A DNA stretch of 64,000 bases from Epilithonimonas zeae (GCF_900141765.1 NZ_FSRK01000002.1:1-64000); one strand, 5' to 3'; shown: positions 23,776 to 33,574, numbered from the stretch's first letter. Made by a program: numbers and translations. The notes: generated from the sequence alone by a model not told the origin.

Positions 23776-24906
23776 ATGAAGAAAACATTTGTTCTAACTT
23801 TAATTCTGGGAATTGCAAGTCTTATCAATGCTCAGATTGTCAATATTTCTGATGCTAATTTTAAAGCGTACTTGGTAGCAAATTCTGAAATCAATACAAA
23901 TGGAGATAGCCAAATACAAGTTTCGGAAGCTAATGCTTTCGCAGGCACGATTAATATTTATGATAAAGGCATTACCAACCTAACAGGAATAGAAGCATTT
24001 GTAAATATTACTGGTTTATCGTGTTATTCAGAATCAGGTAGTACGTTCCCAAACCAACTGACGAGTCTCGATATAAGTAAGAATACGAAATTAAAAACAT
24101 TATTGTGCTACGGCAACCTACTAACAAGTCTTGATGTAAGTAAAAACATAGATTTGATAACAATTTTTTGTTATGACAACCAACTTACAAATTTGGATGT
24201 AAGTAAAAATACTGAATTGTTACAATTATATTGCGGTAATAACCCATTAAAGACTTTGGATATTAGTAATAATTTAAAATTGATACAATTATATTGCTAT
24301 CAAAACCAACTAACAAGCTTAGATATAAGCAAAAATACAGCTTTAAAATATTTAAATTGCCAAATAAACCAATTGACAAATTTAAATATTAATAATATTA
24401 CCACATTAATGTATTTTTTTTGTTATGATAACCTATTGACAAGTTTGGATTTCAGTAAAAATACCAACTTACGTTGGCTTGAATGTTATAATAATAAATT
24501 GACAAATCTTATTCTGAAAAATGGGAATAATGAAAATCTGATATATATGTATAGTTATAATAACCCACAACTTAACTGTATAGAAGTTGATAATATTGCA
24601 AATGCCAGTTCTAATAGCGGTTGGCAAAAAGATGCAACAGCAAGTTATAACACAAACTGCATCTTAGCTGTAAACGATATTAATAAAATAGAAATTACAA
24701 TCTACCCTAATCCCGCAAAAGACATTCTCAATTTTTCACAAGATGTTTCAAATTTTAGAATTTCAGACCTTTCGGGAAAAGTTGTAAAACAAATTTCAAG
24801 TTCTGAAAAATCGATTAATGTATCAAAACTTGCAAAGGGCAATTACATTATATCTGGTAAAACAAAAACTGGGGAAACAATCAATAAGAAATTTATAAAA
24901 GAATAA
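23776..24906 (+). CDS. Leucine-rich-repeat protein with type IX secretion tail
   Basis: A 376-residue paralogue of the 9643 protein. It has a signal peptide (MKKTFVLTLILGIASLINAQ), the same cap (VNISDANFKAYLVANSEINT), then about eight leucine-rich repeats of 21 residues with a Cys at a fixed position (LTSLDISKNTKLKTLLCYGN and similar), and a T9SS type A sorting domain (EITIYPNPAKDILNF and KGNYIISGKTKTGE, ending KKFIKE). It is probably a surface or secreted binding protein. It is divergent from the fused E1 gene and shares the intergenic region with the TetR palindrome. A terminator follows. Confidence 0.9.
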   Translation: MKKTFVLTLILGIASLINAQIVNISDANFKAYLVANSEINTNGDSQIQVSEANAFAGTINIYDKGITNLTGIEAFVNITGLSCYSESGSTFPNQLTSLDISKNTKLKTLLCYGNLLTSLDVSKNIDLITIFCYDNQLTNLDVSKNTELLQLYCGNNPLKTLDISNNLKLIQLYCYQNQLTSLDISKNTALKYLNCQINQLTNLNINNITTLMYFFCYDNLLTSLDFSKNTNLRWLECYNNKLTNLILKNGNNENLIYMYSYNNPQLNCIEVDNIANASSNSGWQKDATASYNTNCILAVNDINKIEITIYPNPAKDILNFSQDVSNFRISDLSGKVVKQISSSEKSINVSKLAKGNYIISGKTKTGETINKKFIKE

Positions 24907-24925
24907 ATTATGCTTCTAAATATCT

Positions 24926-24954
24926 AATCCTTTCAGCTCTTGAAAGGATTTTTG
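24926..24954 (+). terminator. Terminator after the second LRR gene
   Basis: AATCCTTTCA and TGAAAGGATT form the stem, followed by a T-run. Confidence 0.8.
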
Positions 24955-25006
24955 CTTAATAACATTAAAATATCCTCGCCTTTACAAAATAAAAATTTAA
25001 ATTTTG

Positions 25007-25014
25007 TAGTTTTG
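25007..25014 (+). promoter_or_regulatory. -7 element before the beta-helix lipoprotein
   Basis: TAGTTTTG matches TAnnTTTG and lies 17 bases before the ATG at 25032. Confidence 0.5.
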
Positions 25015-25031
25015 AAGATTAAACAAGCTCA

Positions 25032-26420
25032 ATGAAAATTAAAATACTTTTGGGAATTGCATTTTGGTCACTTTTGTTATTAGCAGGCTGTAATCGTGAT
25101 GATATTTCGTTTGATGCACCAAGTCAATTGCTGCGTTTCTCTACTGACACGGTTTTTTGCGACACCGTTTACAACCAAATGCGTTCGGAAACTTATGCTG
25201 TAAAGGTTTACAATAATGAAAATAAGGATGTTCTCATTCCAAGAATTGCTTTGGAAGGCGGCAGTGGTTCACTTTACAGAATCAATGTAGATGGGAAAGT
25301 CGGAACAAGTTTCGAAAATGTGGCTCTGAGAAAGAAAGATAGTCTTTATGTTTTCGTAGAAATTGCGCCTATTGCATATGCTCCGGAGGCTATTGCCGAA
25401 GACAAAGTGGTTTTCAACACACCTGCTGGTGAACAGAAAGTGACACTTTTCTCCGTGGTTCAGGATGCAGAATATTTTATTAAAACCGATACAAATCCAA
25501 ATATCATTTCAGAAAATACAACCTGGACAAATAATAAAGCTAAAATCATTTTTGGAGATTTGACTATTGCTGAAGGTAAAACTCTGACAATGGAACAAGG
25601 AACAAAAGTCTATTTCCGAAAAAACAGCGGAATGAATTTTGCAAAAAAATCGATTCTTGATGTAAAAGGTGCTTTAGGCGAAGAAGTGATTTTCCGAGGT
25701 GATAGAAGTGATACCAAATACGATACTTTGCCAGCCAACTGGAACGGAATTAAAATGGAAGAAGGTTCTCTTCTTAATATGAATTATGCCAGAGTTTTTG
25801 GAGGGAATGTTGGCTTACAACTCAAAAAAAATACTGCAACAATTAATAATTCTATTTTTCATACATTTCAAAGTGTTGGCGTTTATGGAATACATTCCAA
25901 ACTTATAATGAACAATGTTGTGATGAACAACTGCGGTGAAGCTGACCTTGCGATTGCTGCTGGTGGAGATTATACACTTAATTATTGTACGATTGCTAAT
26001 TACTGGAATTTGAATCCTTCGATGTCTGCTTTGGGAATCTATGCAAGTGATATTTGGGAAAATGAAAATGGCGAACCTGAAATTGGAGATTTTAAATTGA
26101 ATGTCAACAATTCAATTATTTATGGAGATACTCCTGATATGATTTCAATTAATAAATCTAATGGAAATGTCTTAGCTTTTGAATATGAATTCAGAAATTC
26201 ATTATTGAAATTTACTTCTAATTCTGGTTTAACCATTGGTAATACTAATACCGCCAATGAAGACCCAAAATTCCAGAATTATTTTACTCAAAAAATGAAT
26301 CTTAGAGTTAAAGCTGATTCGCCAGCAAGAGGAAAAGGAGTTGGGACAAATAATGTTACTGCAATAGATATCGTTGGTAATCCTAGAAATGGTCTTCTCA
26401 CAATCGGAGCTTATCAATAA
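25032..26420 (+). CDS. Lipoprotein with right-handed beta-helix
   Basis: A 462-residue lipoprotein with lipobox LLAGC at residues 16-20. The N-terminal half contains Ig-like strands (RFSTDTVFCDTVYNQMRSETYAVKVYN), and from about residue 170 the sequence has the repetitive Asn/Gly-rich pattern of a right-handed parallel beta-helix (MNYARVFGGNVGLQL, INNSIFHTFQSVGVYG). It is conserved in Flavobacteriia next to a MazG-like gene and has no established function. Its stop codon overlaps the start codon of the next gene (TAATG). Confidence 0.85.
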   Translation: MKIKILLGIAFWSLLLLAGCNRDDISFDAPSQLLRFSTDTVFCDTVYNQMRSETYAVKVYNNENKDVLIPRIALEGGSGSLYRINVDGKVGTSFENVALRKKDSLYVFVEIAPIAYAPEAIAEDKVVFNTPAGEQKVTLFSVVQDAEYFIKTDTNPNIISENTTWTNNKAKIIFGDLTIAEGKTLTMEQGTKVYFRKNSGMNFAKKSILDVKGALGEEVIFRGDRSDTKYDTLPANWNGIKMEEGSLLNMNYARVFGGNVGLQLKKNTATINNSIFHTFQSVGVYGIHSKLIMNNVVMNNCGEADLAIAAGGDYTLNYCTIANYWNLNPSMSALGIYASDIWENENGEPEIGDFKLNVNNSIIYGDTPDMISINKSNGNVLAFEYEFRNSLLKFTSNSGLTIGNTNTANEDPKFQNYFTQKMNLRVKADSPARGKGVGTNNVTAIDIVGNPRNGLLTIGAYQ

Positions 26421-26746
26421 TGGAAATTACAACGCTACAGAATCAGGTTGATGAATGGATAAAAACCATCGGTGTCCGCTATTTCAATGAGTTGACGAAT
26501 ATGGCGATGCTGACAGAAGAAGTGGGCGAAGTCGCCAGAATCATTGCCCGAAGATACGGCGAACAATCTGAAAAAGAATCCGACAAGTCAAAAGATTTGG
26601 GCGAAGAATTGGCCGACGTTCTATTCGTAACTCTTTGTCTAGCCAACCAAACCGGAACAGATTTACAAGCCGCTTTCGATAAAAAAATGAAAGTGAAAAC
26701 AGACAGGGACAAGGACAGACATCAAAATAACCAGAAATTAAAATAA
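26420..26746 (+). CDS. MazG-like nucleotide pyrophosphohydrolase
   Basis: A 108-residue protein of the MazG-like all-alpha NTP pyrophosphatase superfamily. The metal-binding motif EEVGEVARIIARRYGE with a downstream DLGEELADVLFVTL (ExxD pattern) is complete. Such enzymes hydrolyse (d)NTPs to monophosphates and pyrophosphate as house-cleaning enzymes; the exact nucleotide is not known. It is translationally coupled to the beta-helix lipoprotein by a TAATG overlap. Confidence 0.92.
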   Translation: MEITTLQNQVDEWIKTIGVRYFNELTNMAMLTEEVGEVARIIARRYGEQSEKESDKSKDLGEELADVLFVTLCLANQTGTDLQAAFDKKMKVKTDRDKDRHQNNQKLK

Positions 26747-26802
26747 TTTGTACAATGTAATAATGTAGAATGAATTCACGAATTAGAATCATTAATACTT
26801 AA

Positions 26803-26810
26803 TACTTTTG
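26803..26810 (+). promoter_or_regulatory. -7 element before aroA
   Basis: TACTTTTG matches TAnnTTTG and lies 16 bases before the aroA start codon. Confidence 0.5.
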
Positions 26811-26826
26811 ACACCAATAAAGAAAA

Positions 26827-28047
26827 ATGATATTAAAAAAATCTGAATTAATCGATAATCAAAAAATCCAAATTACCGGTTCGAAAAGTATTTCGAACCG
26901 TCTTTTGATTTTAGGGAAATTGTTTGGGAATATTGACATGCTTAATCTTTCCAATTCTCAGGACACCACTTTGTTGAAAAAAGCTTTGGAATCTGATTCC
27001 GAAACCATTGATATTCACCACGCTGGAACGGCGATGCGATTTTTGACTTCTTATTATTCCATTTTTGAAGGCAGGAAAACCATTTTGACAGGTTCTGACA
27101 GAATGAAAAACAGACCAATCAAACCTTTGGTAGATGCACTTCAATCTCTTGGGGCTGACATCACTTATCTTGAAAAAGAAGGATTTCCGCCGTTGCAAAT
27201 CATCGGAAAGAAATTGCAGAAAAATTCGGTTAAAATTTCGGCCAATGTTTCCAGCCAATTTTTAACTTCTTTGATTTTAATTGGAGGAAAATTACAAAAC
27301 GGTTTGACCTTGGAATTGGAAGGCGAAATCACATCCCGACCTTATCTCGAAATGACTTTGAAAATCCTGAACGAAATTGGAATCAAATCTCATTTTGCAG
27401 AAAATAAAATAGAAATTGTTGCACATTCTGATAATTTCAGAACCGAACATTACGAGGTGGAAAGCGATTGGTCTTCTGCTTCTTATTTCTATTCATTGTC
27501 GGCGATTGGTAGAAAATCGATTACTCTGAAAAGCTATCATACACTTTCTCTACAAGGCGACAGCGTGATTAAAGAAATCTACTGGAAATATTTTGGAATC
27601 AACACCGTTTCTGATTATGCAGAAAACTCGATTTCATTATTACCTGAACCCGCTTTTGAATATCCTGAATTGATTTCTCTGGATATGAATGATTGTCCTG
27701 ACATTGCGCAAACCCTTTGTGTAACAGCAACGGCATTGAAAATTCCATTCATTATAACTGGACTTCATACTTTAAAAGTTAAAGAAACCGACCGACTGGT
27801 GGCGCTTCAAAATGAATTATTGAAAATCGGTGGAAAAACACATATCACAGTGGAAAAAATCGAATCTTGTGAATTTATTGAGCCAGAAGATAACATTTCT
27901 ATTGCGACTTACAACGACCACAGAATGGCAATGGCTTTTGCACCTTTTGCGTTGGTTAAAGAACTGAATATCGAGAACGAAGACGTTGTAGAAAAATCTT
28001 ATCCTGAGTTTTGGGAAGATTTTGCTGAAGTTTCAAAACCAATCTAA
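26827..28047 (+). CDS. aroA: 3-phosphoshikimate 1-carboxyvinyltransferase (EPSP synthase)
   Basis: A 406-residue enzyme of the shikimate pathway that transfers enolpyruvate to shikimate 3-phosphate. The substrate-binding motif GSKSISNRLLIL, the HHAGTAMRFLTSY region (corresponding to GNAGTAMR) and the C-terminal KETDRLVALQNEL and YNDHRMAMAFAP are present. It is at the short end of the family but complete. It opens a tightly packed plus-strand run of five genes ending in an Omp85-like barrel. Confidence 0.97.
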   Translation: MILKKSELIDNQKIQITGSKSISNRLLILGKLFGNIDMLNLSNSQDTTLLKKALESDSETIDIHHAGTAMRFLTSYYSIFEGRKTILTGSDRMKNRPIKPLVDALQSLGADITYLEKEGFPPLQIIGKKLQKNSVKISANVSSQFLTSLILIGGKLQNGLTLELEGEITSRPYLEMTLKILNEIGIKSHFAENKIEIVAHSDNFRTEHYEVESDWSSASYFYSLSAIGRKSITLKSYHTLSLQGDSVIKEIYWKYFGINTVSDYAENSISLLPEPAFEYPELISLDMNDCPDIAQTLCVTATALKIPFIITGLHTLKVKETDRLVALQNELLKIGGKTHITVEKIESCEFIEPEDNISIATYNDHRMAMAFAPFALVKELNIENEDVVEKSYPEFWEDFAEVSKPI

Positions 28048-28719
28048 ATGAAACATCTCTTTTCTTTCTTCACAATAACATTATTCTCAGTTCTCCAATC
28101 TCAGGAACTGAAGGATTTCATTATTCCAAAACGTTACGAGAAAATCTTGGAAACAAAAGGCGATCTGGACAAAGACGGAAAAGATGAAACAGTAATTATT
28201 TCCAATACTGATAAGATAATTAATACCATATCCAAAGGGCTTGAAAGAAAGTTATACATCTTAAAAAACATCAATGGTAAATTAAAAGTTTGGCAAGAGA
28301 ATTCTAATCTGCTCTTCGATAGTAAAGAAGGATTTTATCCAGAAAGCAATGAATTGGAATTGAGTATTAAAAATAATTGCCTAATCATTTTTCAATCTTA
28401 TTTTTCAAATTCTAGACATACTGTGACTTCAAAAAACACTTATAGATTCCAAAACGGTGATTTTTATCTGATTGGTGCTTTGGTTAAATTTGATGACACC
28501 TGCGAATTTAATTTCTCCAACGAAATCAATTTTTCAACTGGTAAAGTTATTATCGATGACCAATATTCTGAATGTGACAGCGGATACGAAAGAGAAGTTC
28601 CTAAAAATTACTATAAAGAATTCATTTACAAAATTCCCAAACTCATAAAAATGAGCGACTATAAAATGGGGAAAAATGAAATCAAAATTCCTAATTCAAA
28701 AAAATCATTTAACTTCTAA
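28048..28719 (+). CDS. Hypothetical secreted protein
   Basis: A 223-residue protein with a signal peptide (MKHLFSFFTITLFSVLQSQ). A DLDKDGKDETVIIS segment (about 40-53) is an Asp-rich Ca-binding loop as in FG-GAP/VCBS-type repeats. The rest is beta-rich with no further motif. It starts at the base following the aroA stop codon and stops one base before the SDR gene, so it is in the aroA operon. The function is unknown. Confidence 0.75.
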   Translation: MKHLFSFFTITLFSVLQSQELKDFIIPKRYEKILETKGDLDKDGKDETVIISNTDKIINTISKGLERKLYILKNINGKLKVWQENSNLLFDSKEGFYPESNELELSIKNNCLIIFQSYFSNSRHTVTSKNTYRFQNGDFYLIGALVKFDDTCEFNFSNEINFSTGKVIIDDQYSECDSGYEREVPKNYYKEFIYKIPKLIKMSDYKMGKNEIKIPNSKKSFNF

Positions 28720-29514
28720 ATGTCAAAAACAATCATCATCACAGGCGCATCATCCGGAATTGGATTTGCACTTGCAGAATATTTCGGGAAGAAAGGGAAC
28801 AAAGTTTATGGACTTAGCAGGAAATCTGTGAGTTCAGATTATTTCGTTTCGATTCCAACCGATATTACCGAAAAAGACCAAATCGACAATGCTATTTCTG
28901 AAATCCTGAAAACAGAAACCAGAATCGATGTGCTTATCAACAATGCCGGAATGGGAATGGTTGGTGCAGTTGAGGATTCAAGCAAAGAAGATATTACGAA
29001 GTTATTCAATCTCAATTTGATTGGCTCTGTACAAATGATGACGGCTGTTCTTCCGAAAATGAGAGAACAGAAATCCGGAAAAATCGTCAACGTTTCCAGC
29101 ATCGGTTCCGAAATGGGATTGCCTTTCCGTGGATTTTATTCTGCCTCCAAATCTGCTTTGGACAAAGTGACGGAAGCAATACGATACGAAGTTTACCCTT
29201 GGAATATCCACGTTTGCTCACTCCATTTGGGTGATATAAAAACGAATATTGCGGAAAATCGTGTAAAAACTAAAGTGTCTGAGCCTTACAGAAATGTCTT
29301 CGAGAAAGTCTATGCTTTGATGAATTCCCACGTTGGCGACGGAACCGAACCTTTTGATGTTGCAGTTTATGTTGATCAGCTTTTAGGAAAATCAAAATGG
29401 AAAGCGCATTATTATTTTGGCAAATTCGGACAAAAAATTGGTATTCCGTTGAAATGGATTTTACCTCAGAGTACTTATGAAAATCTGATGAAGAAATATA
29501 ATAAAATGGATTGA
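28720..29514 (+). CDS. Short-chain dehydrogenase/reductase
   Basis: A 264-residue classical SDR. It has the nucleotide-binding TGASSGIGFALAEYF, the NNAGMGMVG motif and the catalytic YSASK with Ser in VNVSSIGSEMG, so it is expected to be an active NAD(P)-dependent oxidoreductase. The substrate is not known. It lies without spacing after the previous gene in the aroA operon. Confidence 0.92.
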   Translation: MSKTIIITGASSGIGFALAEYFGKKGNKVYGLSRKSVSSDYFVSIPTDITEKDQIDNAISEILKTETRIDVLINNAGMGMVGAVEDSSKEDITKLFNLNLIGSVQMMTAVLPKMREQKSGKIVNVSSIGSEMGLPFRGFYSASKSALDKVTEAIRYEVYPWNIHVCSLHLGDIKTNIAENRVKTKVSEPYRNVFEKVYALMNSHVGDGTEPFDVAVYVDQLLGKSKWKAHYYFGKFGQKIGIPLKWILPQSTYENLMKKYNKMD

Positions 29515-29516
29515 TA

Positions 29517-30026
29517 ATGAAGAAATTACTTTTATTATTAATTGGAAGCTTATGTTTCGCACAGACATCCAATCAAAATCTAAATCGCGATCTGAATGCG
29601 ATGAAAAATTCTTTCCTAAAAAAGGATTTTGAAACATTCGTCGAATACATTTATCCAAAATCTTTTGAACTAACTGGAGGAAAAAGCAATACGGTGATGA
29701 TGATGAAAATGATGTACGCGAAAATGGGAAAAGACATCAGTATTCAAAGTTTGACTTATAAAAATCCTGGAAAATTCATTAATCAAAACAATGAAATCCA
29801 AGTTACCATTGATGAAGAAAGTGTTATTAAAACACCAAAAGGAACGAGTAGTAACAAGAATACTATGATTGCAATTTCCAGTAACAAAGGTAAAAACTGG
29901 ACGTTCATCAATACGCTAAATCAGTCCAAAGAAAATCTTATTAAAGCGTTTCCTAACTTGAGCAAAAAATTAGAAATCAAGTCCAATTCTACGATTCCGA
30001 AAGCCAATCCCAAAATCAAACAATAA
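29517..30026 (+). CDS. Hypothetical secreted protein, 169 aa
   Basis: A protein of about 169 residues with a signal peptide (MKKLLLLLIGSLCFAQ). The remainder has the appearance of a NTF2-like/DUF-type periplasmic fold (NRDLNAMKNSFLKKDFETFVEYIYPK), but no catalytic motif is seen. The ATG at 29517 is preferred to a TTG six bases earlier, because it gives the standard signal peptide. It follows the SDR gene by two bases. Confidence 0.75.
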   Translation: MKKLLLLLIGSLCFAQTSNQNLNRDLNAMKNSFLKKDFETFVEYIYPKSFELTGGKSNTVMMMKMMYAKMGKDISIQSLTYKNPGKFINQNNEIQVTIDEESVIKTPKGTSSNKNTMIAISSNKGKNWTFINTLNQSKENLIKAFPNLSKKLEIKSNSTIPKANPKIKQ

Positions 30027-30052
30027 TTAAAGTTGATTTCTGTTTCTAAAAT

Positions 30053-31735
30053 ATGCAAAATGATATTCTGAATGCAGTAAAATGGAATGACGAATCTCCA
30101 ACAAAAGATTCTTCGCTTCGTTACGCTTTGTTCAGATTTACAGTTTTGATTTCATTCTTCTTTTTTACATTTTCAACAGCGCAGAAAAAAGAATATTGGC
30201 TTATCGACAAAGAAACCAACGCAAAAAAAATCGTTTCCGATTCGGCGAAAGCTGTTAAGTTTCTGGATTCATTAACCGAGAATTCTTACTTTTTCACAGA
30301 ACTGAAAGACGTCAAAAAAATTGAAAACAGAACTGAAATCTATTATGACAAAGGTCCAAATTTCAACAAAGCCAATGTCAAATTTTCAGATTCTTTAGTT
30401 AATGATTTGAAGTTTCAAAAGAATGAGATTTACACAAAAAATTTAGATTCGCTTAAGAAGAATATCAATCAAAAATATCGGGACAAAGGTTTCGCTTTCA
30501 ATCGTGTCAAAACCAAATTCCAGAAAATGGAAAACGGAATTCCCTTAGTAAAAATCTCCGTTGTCACCGCTTCTCAGAGGAAAATTGACGGCATCGTTTT
30601 CAAAGGTTACACGCGTTTACCGAAACAATTCGTTAAGAATCTCAACAAACAATATCTTGGAAAAAACTATGATGACAAGAATTTGATTTCTATGAATCAG
30701 TCTTTGCAAAATCATCAATTTGTTTCGTTGGAAAAACCACCGCAGACATTATTTACCAAAGATTCTACACAGGTTTTTCTCTTTACCCAGAAACGAAAAA
30801 CGAACACTTTTGACGGAATGATTGGCTTCGGAAATGATAAAACCGAAAAATTCACAGTCAATGGAACTTTGAACGTTCAGATGAAAAATATGTTCAACAG
30901 TTTCGAAAGCATCGGTGTCTATTGGCAAAGAAATCCCGACAAAGGTCAGACTTTTGATATGCAAACCGATATCCCCTACACTTTTGGGAGCAATGTTGGT
31001 CTTAATATCAATGTCAATATTTTCCGTCAGGATTCCACTTTTGCGAATGTTAAATTTTTGCCCGCGGTTTATTATCATCTTTCGCCGAAGCAAAAACTCG
31101 GTTTGAAAGGAACTTTTGAATCATCTGCGATTCTTGATTCGCTTTATACGAGCGGTCGAGATTACAGCAAAAAAGGGATTGGACTTTATTATCAATTTCA
31201 GGAAGGGAGCGATATTCCGCTGTTCATCAACAAAAGTAATATCCGTGTTGAAGCCGATTTTCTGAAGACAACTTACGACGATACGCAGGAAAAATTTGAC
31301 CAAATCCGATACTTTTTATTTGCAGAGCACAACTTCAATTTGTCAGGAAATCACTTTCTCAACATCAAAGGAGAATCCGCTTTGCTCAGTTCAAAAAACG
31401 AATTATCTACAAACGAACTTTTTCGGTTTGGAGGCTGGAACTCGCTTCGGGGTTTCAACGAACAGAGTCTCGTTAGCGATTTTTACGCTTTTGCCGGTGC
31501 GGAATATCGTTATCTCGTAAATGACCAAGCCTTTTTCGATTTGTTTGCGCAATATGGGCAAATGTCCAACAAAGCTCTGGGAATCACGCCAAAACTCTAC
31601 AGTGTAGGCCTGGGGTTCAACTTTTTTCTTCCTGTTGGTTTAATGAGTTTTCAAATTTCCAACGGAAACGAATTCGGTAATCCTTTCAAATTCAACGAAA
31701 TAAAGATCCATTGGGGAATCCTCAGCAGGTTTTAA
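30053..31735 (+). CDS. Omp85/BamA-TamA family outer-membrane protein
   Basis: A protein of up to 560 residues. After a hydrophobic signal segment (FTVLISFFFFTFSTAQ) come one or two POTRA-like domains (about 50-230: YRDKGFAFNRVKTKFQK, IDGIVFKGYTRLPKQF) and a C-terminal 16-strand type barrel with LRGFNEQS near residue 450 and a Phe at the end (ILSRF). It is shorter than BamA and probably an outer-membrane translocation or assembly protein. The first 25 codons (MQNDILNAVKWNDESP and onward) do not look like a signal peptide and overlap a repeat-like stretch; a TTG at 30128 would give a proper one. Confidence 0.85.
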   Translation: MQNDILNAVKWNDESPTKDSSLRYALFRFTVLISFFFFTFSTAQKKEYWLIDKETNAKKIVSDSAKAVKFLDSLTENSYFFTELKDVKKIENRTEIYYDKGPNFNKANVKFSDSLVNDLKFQKNEIYTKNLDSLKKNINQKYRDKGFAFNRVKTKFQKMENGIPLVKISVVTASQRKIDGIVFKGYTRLPKQFVKNLNKQYLGKNYDDKNLISMNQSLQNHQFVSLEKPPQTLFTKDSTQVFLFTQKRKTNTFDGMIGFGNDKTEKFTVNGTLNVQMKNMFNSFESIGVYWQRNPDKGQTFDMQTDIPYTFGSNVGLNINVNIFRQDSTFANVKFLPAVYYHLSPKQKLGLKGTFESSAILDSLYTSGRDYSKKGIGLYYQFQEGSDIPLFINKSNIRVEADFLKTTYDDTQEKFDQIRYFLFAEHNFNLSGNHFLNIKGESALLSSKNELSTNELFRFGGWNSLRGFNEQSLVSDFYAFAGAEYRYLVNDQAFFDLFAQYGQMSNKALGITPKLYSVGLGFNFFLPVGLMSFQISNGNEFGNPFKFNEIKIHWGILSRF

Positions 31736-31806
31736 TTAATGATAAGTGATAAATGATTGTTAATACTAATAAGAATTTGAAAATCATTTATCAACCATCA
31801 CTTATC
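31736..31806. repeat. Imperfect hairpin of TGATAAATGAT words
   Basis: AATGATAAGTGATAAATGATT near the start of the gap pairs imperfectly with AATCATTTATCAACCATCACTTATCAATT. It lies between the Omp85 gene and guaB and may act as terminator, although it has no T-run. Confidence 0.5.
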
Positions 31807-31890
31807 AATTATTTAAATCGTCATCATTTCTCTGAATATTAATTATTTATCAAATAAATTATGATATTTTCAAATTCCATAAAAATAGCT

Positions 31891-31898
31891 TAATTTTG
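31891..31898 (+). promoter_or_regulatory. -7 element of guaB
   Basis: TAATTTTG matches TAnnTTTG, with TATTTTC 19-20 bases upstream in place of TTTG. The ATG follows after 14 bases. Confidence 0.6.
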
Positions 31899-31912
31899 CA
31901 AAGAAAGTAAAG

Positions 31913-33373
31913 ATGTCTATTCATAACAAAATTGTAGAGACAGCCATCACTTTCGATGACGTGCTTCTAGTCCCTTCTTATTCAGAAGTTTTACCTAATC
32001 AGGTTTCCTTAAAATCAAGACTTACAGACAAAATTTCGCTTAATGTTCCTATAGTTTCCGCAGCGATGGATACGGTTACAGAGGCTGATTTGGCAATTGC
32101 ATTGGCGAGAGTTGGCGGTTTGGGTTTTATTCATAAAAATATGACCATCGAAGAACAGGCAGCTCAGGTCAACAGCGTGAAGCGTTCCGAAAACGGAATG
32201 ATTGCCGACCCGGTAACTTTGTCAAAAGACCACACTTTGGCAGAAGCAAAGGCTTTAATGGCAGAATACAAAATCTCTGGTCTTCCTGTGGTTGACAAAA
32301 ATAATTATCTCATAGGAATCATTACCAACAGAGATGTGAAATATCAGGAAAACCTTGAGGTGAAAGTGGAGGAAATAATGACCAAAGACAACCTCATCAC
32401 TTCTGATAAAACCACGAATCTGGAAACAGCGAAAGAAATTTTGCTGAAAAACAGAATCGAGAAACTTCCAATTGTTGATAAGAAAAACAAACTCGTTGGA
32501 TTAATTACGATTAAAGACATTGACAATCAATTAGAATATCCAAATGCAAACAAAGACCAAAACGGCCGTCTTATCGTTGGAGCCGGAGTTGGTGTTGGTG
32601 AAGATACGATTGAAAGAATTACAGCCTTAGTAAAAGCTGGCGTTGACATCGTCGCAATTGATTCTGCTCACGGACATTCCAAAGGTGTTTTGGATAAAAT
32701 CTCAGAAATCAGAAAAACTTTCCCAGACTTGGATATCGTTGGTGGAAATATTGTAACAGCGGATGCTGCAAAAGATTTGATAAAAGCTGGTGCCAATGTT
32801 CTGAAAGTTGGTGTTGGTCCAGGTTCAATCTGTACAACAAGAGTTGTTGCCGGTGTTGGAGTTCCTCAATTATCTGCAATCTATAATGTTTACGAATTCG
32901 CTAAGAAGAAAAATGTAGCAGTGATTGCTGATGGTGGAATCAAACTTTCCGGAGACATTGTAAAAGCGATTGCAAGTGGTGCTGGCGCTGTAATGCTAGG
33001 TTCACTTCTTGCTGGAACAGATGAAGCTCCGGGAGAAGAAATTATCTTTCAAGGCAGAAAATTCAAATCTTACCAGGGAATGGGTTCTCTTTCTGCAATG
33101 AAACGCGGCGGAAAAGAGCGTTATTTCCAGAGTGAAGCCAAAAAATTTGTCCCAGAAGGGATCGAAGGAAGAGTTCCTCACAAAGGAAAATTAGAAGATG
33201 TAATTTTTCAATTAACTGGAGGACTTCGTGCTGGAATGGGCTATTGTGGTGCAAAAGATATTGAAGCATTACAAAAAGATTCAAAATTGGTAATGATAAC
33301 GGGAAGTGGTTTGAAAGAATCTCATCCACACGACGTCATCATTACACAAGAAGCTCCGAATTACTCTTTATAG
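31913..33373 (+). CDS. guaB: Inosine-5'-monophosphate dehydrogenase
   Basis: A 486-residue enzyme that oxidises IMP to XMP in GTP synthesis. The TIM barrel is interrupted by two CBS domains (about 95-205: [18 protein letters not shown] and [18 protein letters not shown]). The catalytic loop [20 protein letters not shown] with its Cys, and [15 protein letters not shown], are complete. The length is normal. It is a monocistronic plus-strand gene. Confidence 0.98.
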   Translation: MSIHNKIVETAITFDDVLLVPSYSEVLPNQVSLKSRLTDKISLNVPIVSAAMDTVTEADLAIALARVGGLGFIHKNMTIEEQAAQVNSVKRSENGMIADPVTLSKDHTLAEAKALMAEYKISGLPVVDKNNYLIGIITNRDVKYQENLEVKVEEIMTKDNLITSDKTTNLETAKEILLKNRIEKLPIVDKKNKLVGLITIKDIDNQLEYPNANKDQNGRLIVGAGVGVGEDTIERITALVKAGVDIVAIDSAHGHSKGVLDKISEIRKTFPDLDIVGGNIVTADAAKDLIKAGANVLKVGVGPGSICTTRVVAGVGVPQLSAIYNVYEFAKKKNVAVIADGGIKLSGDIVKAIASGAGAVMLGSLLAGTDEAPGEEIIFQGRKFKSYQGMGSLSAMKRGGKERYFQSEAKKFVPEGIEGRVPHKGKLEDVIFQLTGGLRAGMGYCGAKDIEALQKDSKLVMITGSGLKESHPHDVIITQEAPNYSL

Positions 33374-33574
33374 CTAATCGCTGATTTTTCTGAATTTGAA
33401 TTTTGGCTTAATAACTTTATTTAAGAAAATTCCTTTTGAGAAAGCAGATTTGAATTCATCAAAAATTTTCTGAGACACATTCAGATAATCATAGACTGCT
33501 CCGGATTGATAAACGATCCGGAGTATTTTTTTATCCTCTTGATAACTGTAATGATTGATAACTGACGAAGGCAT
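33374..33574 (-). CDS. KTSC-domain small protein
   Basis: A 66-residue protein of the KTSC family: it has MPSSVINHYSYQEDKKILRIVY, then YDYLNVSQKIFDEF and a basic C-terminus with KGIFLNKVIKPKFKFRKI, which are the K, T/S and C-terminal parts of the domain. It may bind RNA or act with tRNA ligase-type proteins, but this is not established. It is convergent with guaB: the two stop codons are adjacent. Confidence 0.85.
   Translation of the reverse strand: MPSSVINHYSYQEDKKILRIVYQSGAVYDYLNVSQKIFDEFKSAFSKGIFLNKVIKPKFKFRKISD

Noticed and set aside
26420-26746. MazE/MazF toxin-antitoxin gene
   Set aside because: The EExxE and ExxD motifs are those of MazG-like pyrophosphohydrolases, and no toxin partner is adjacent.
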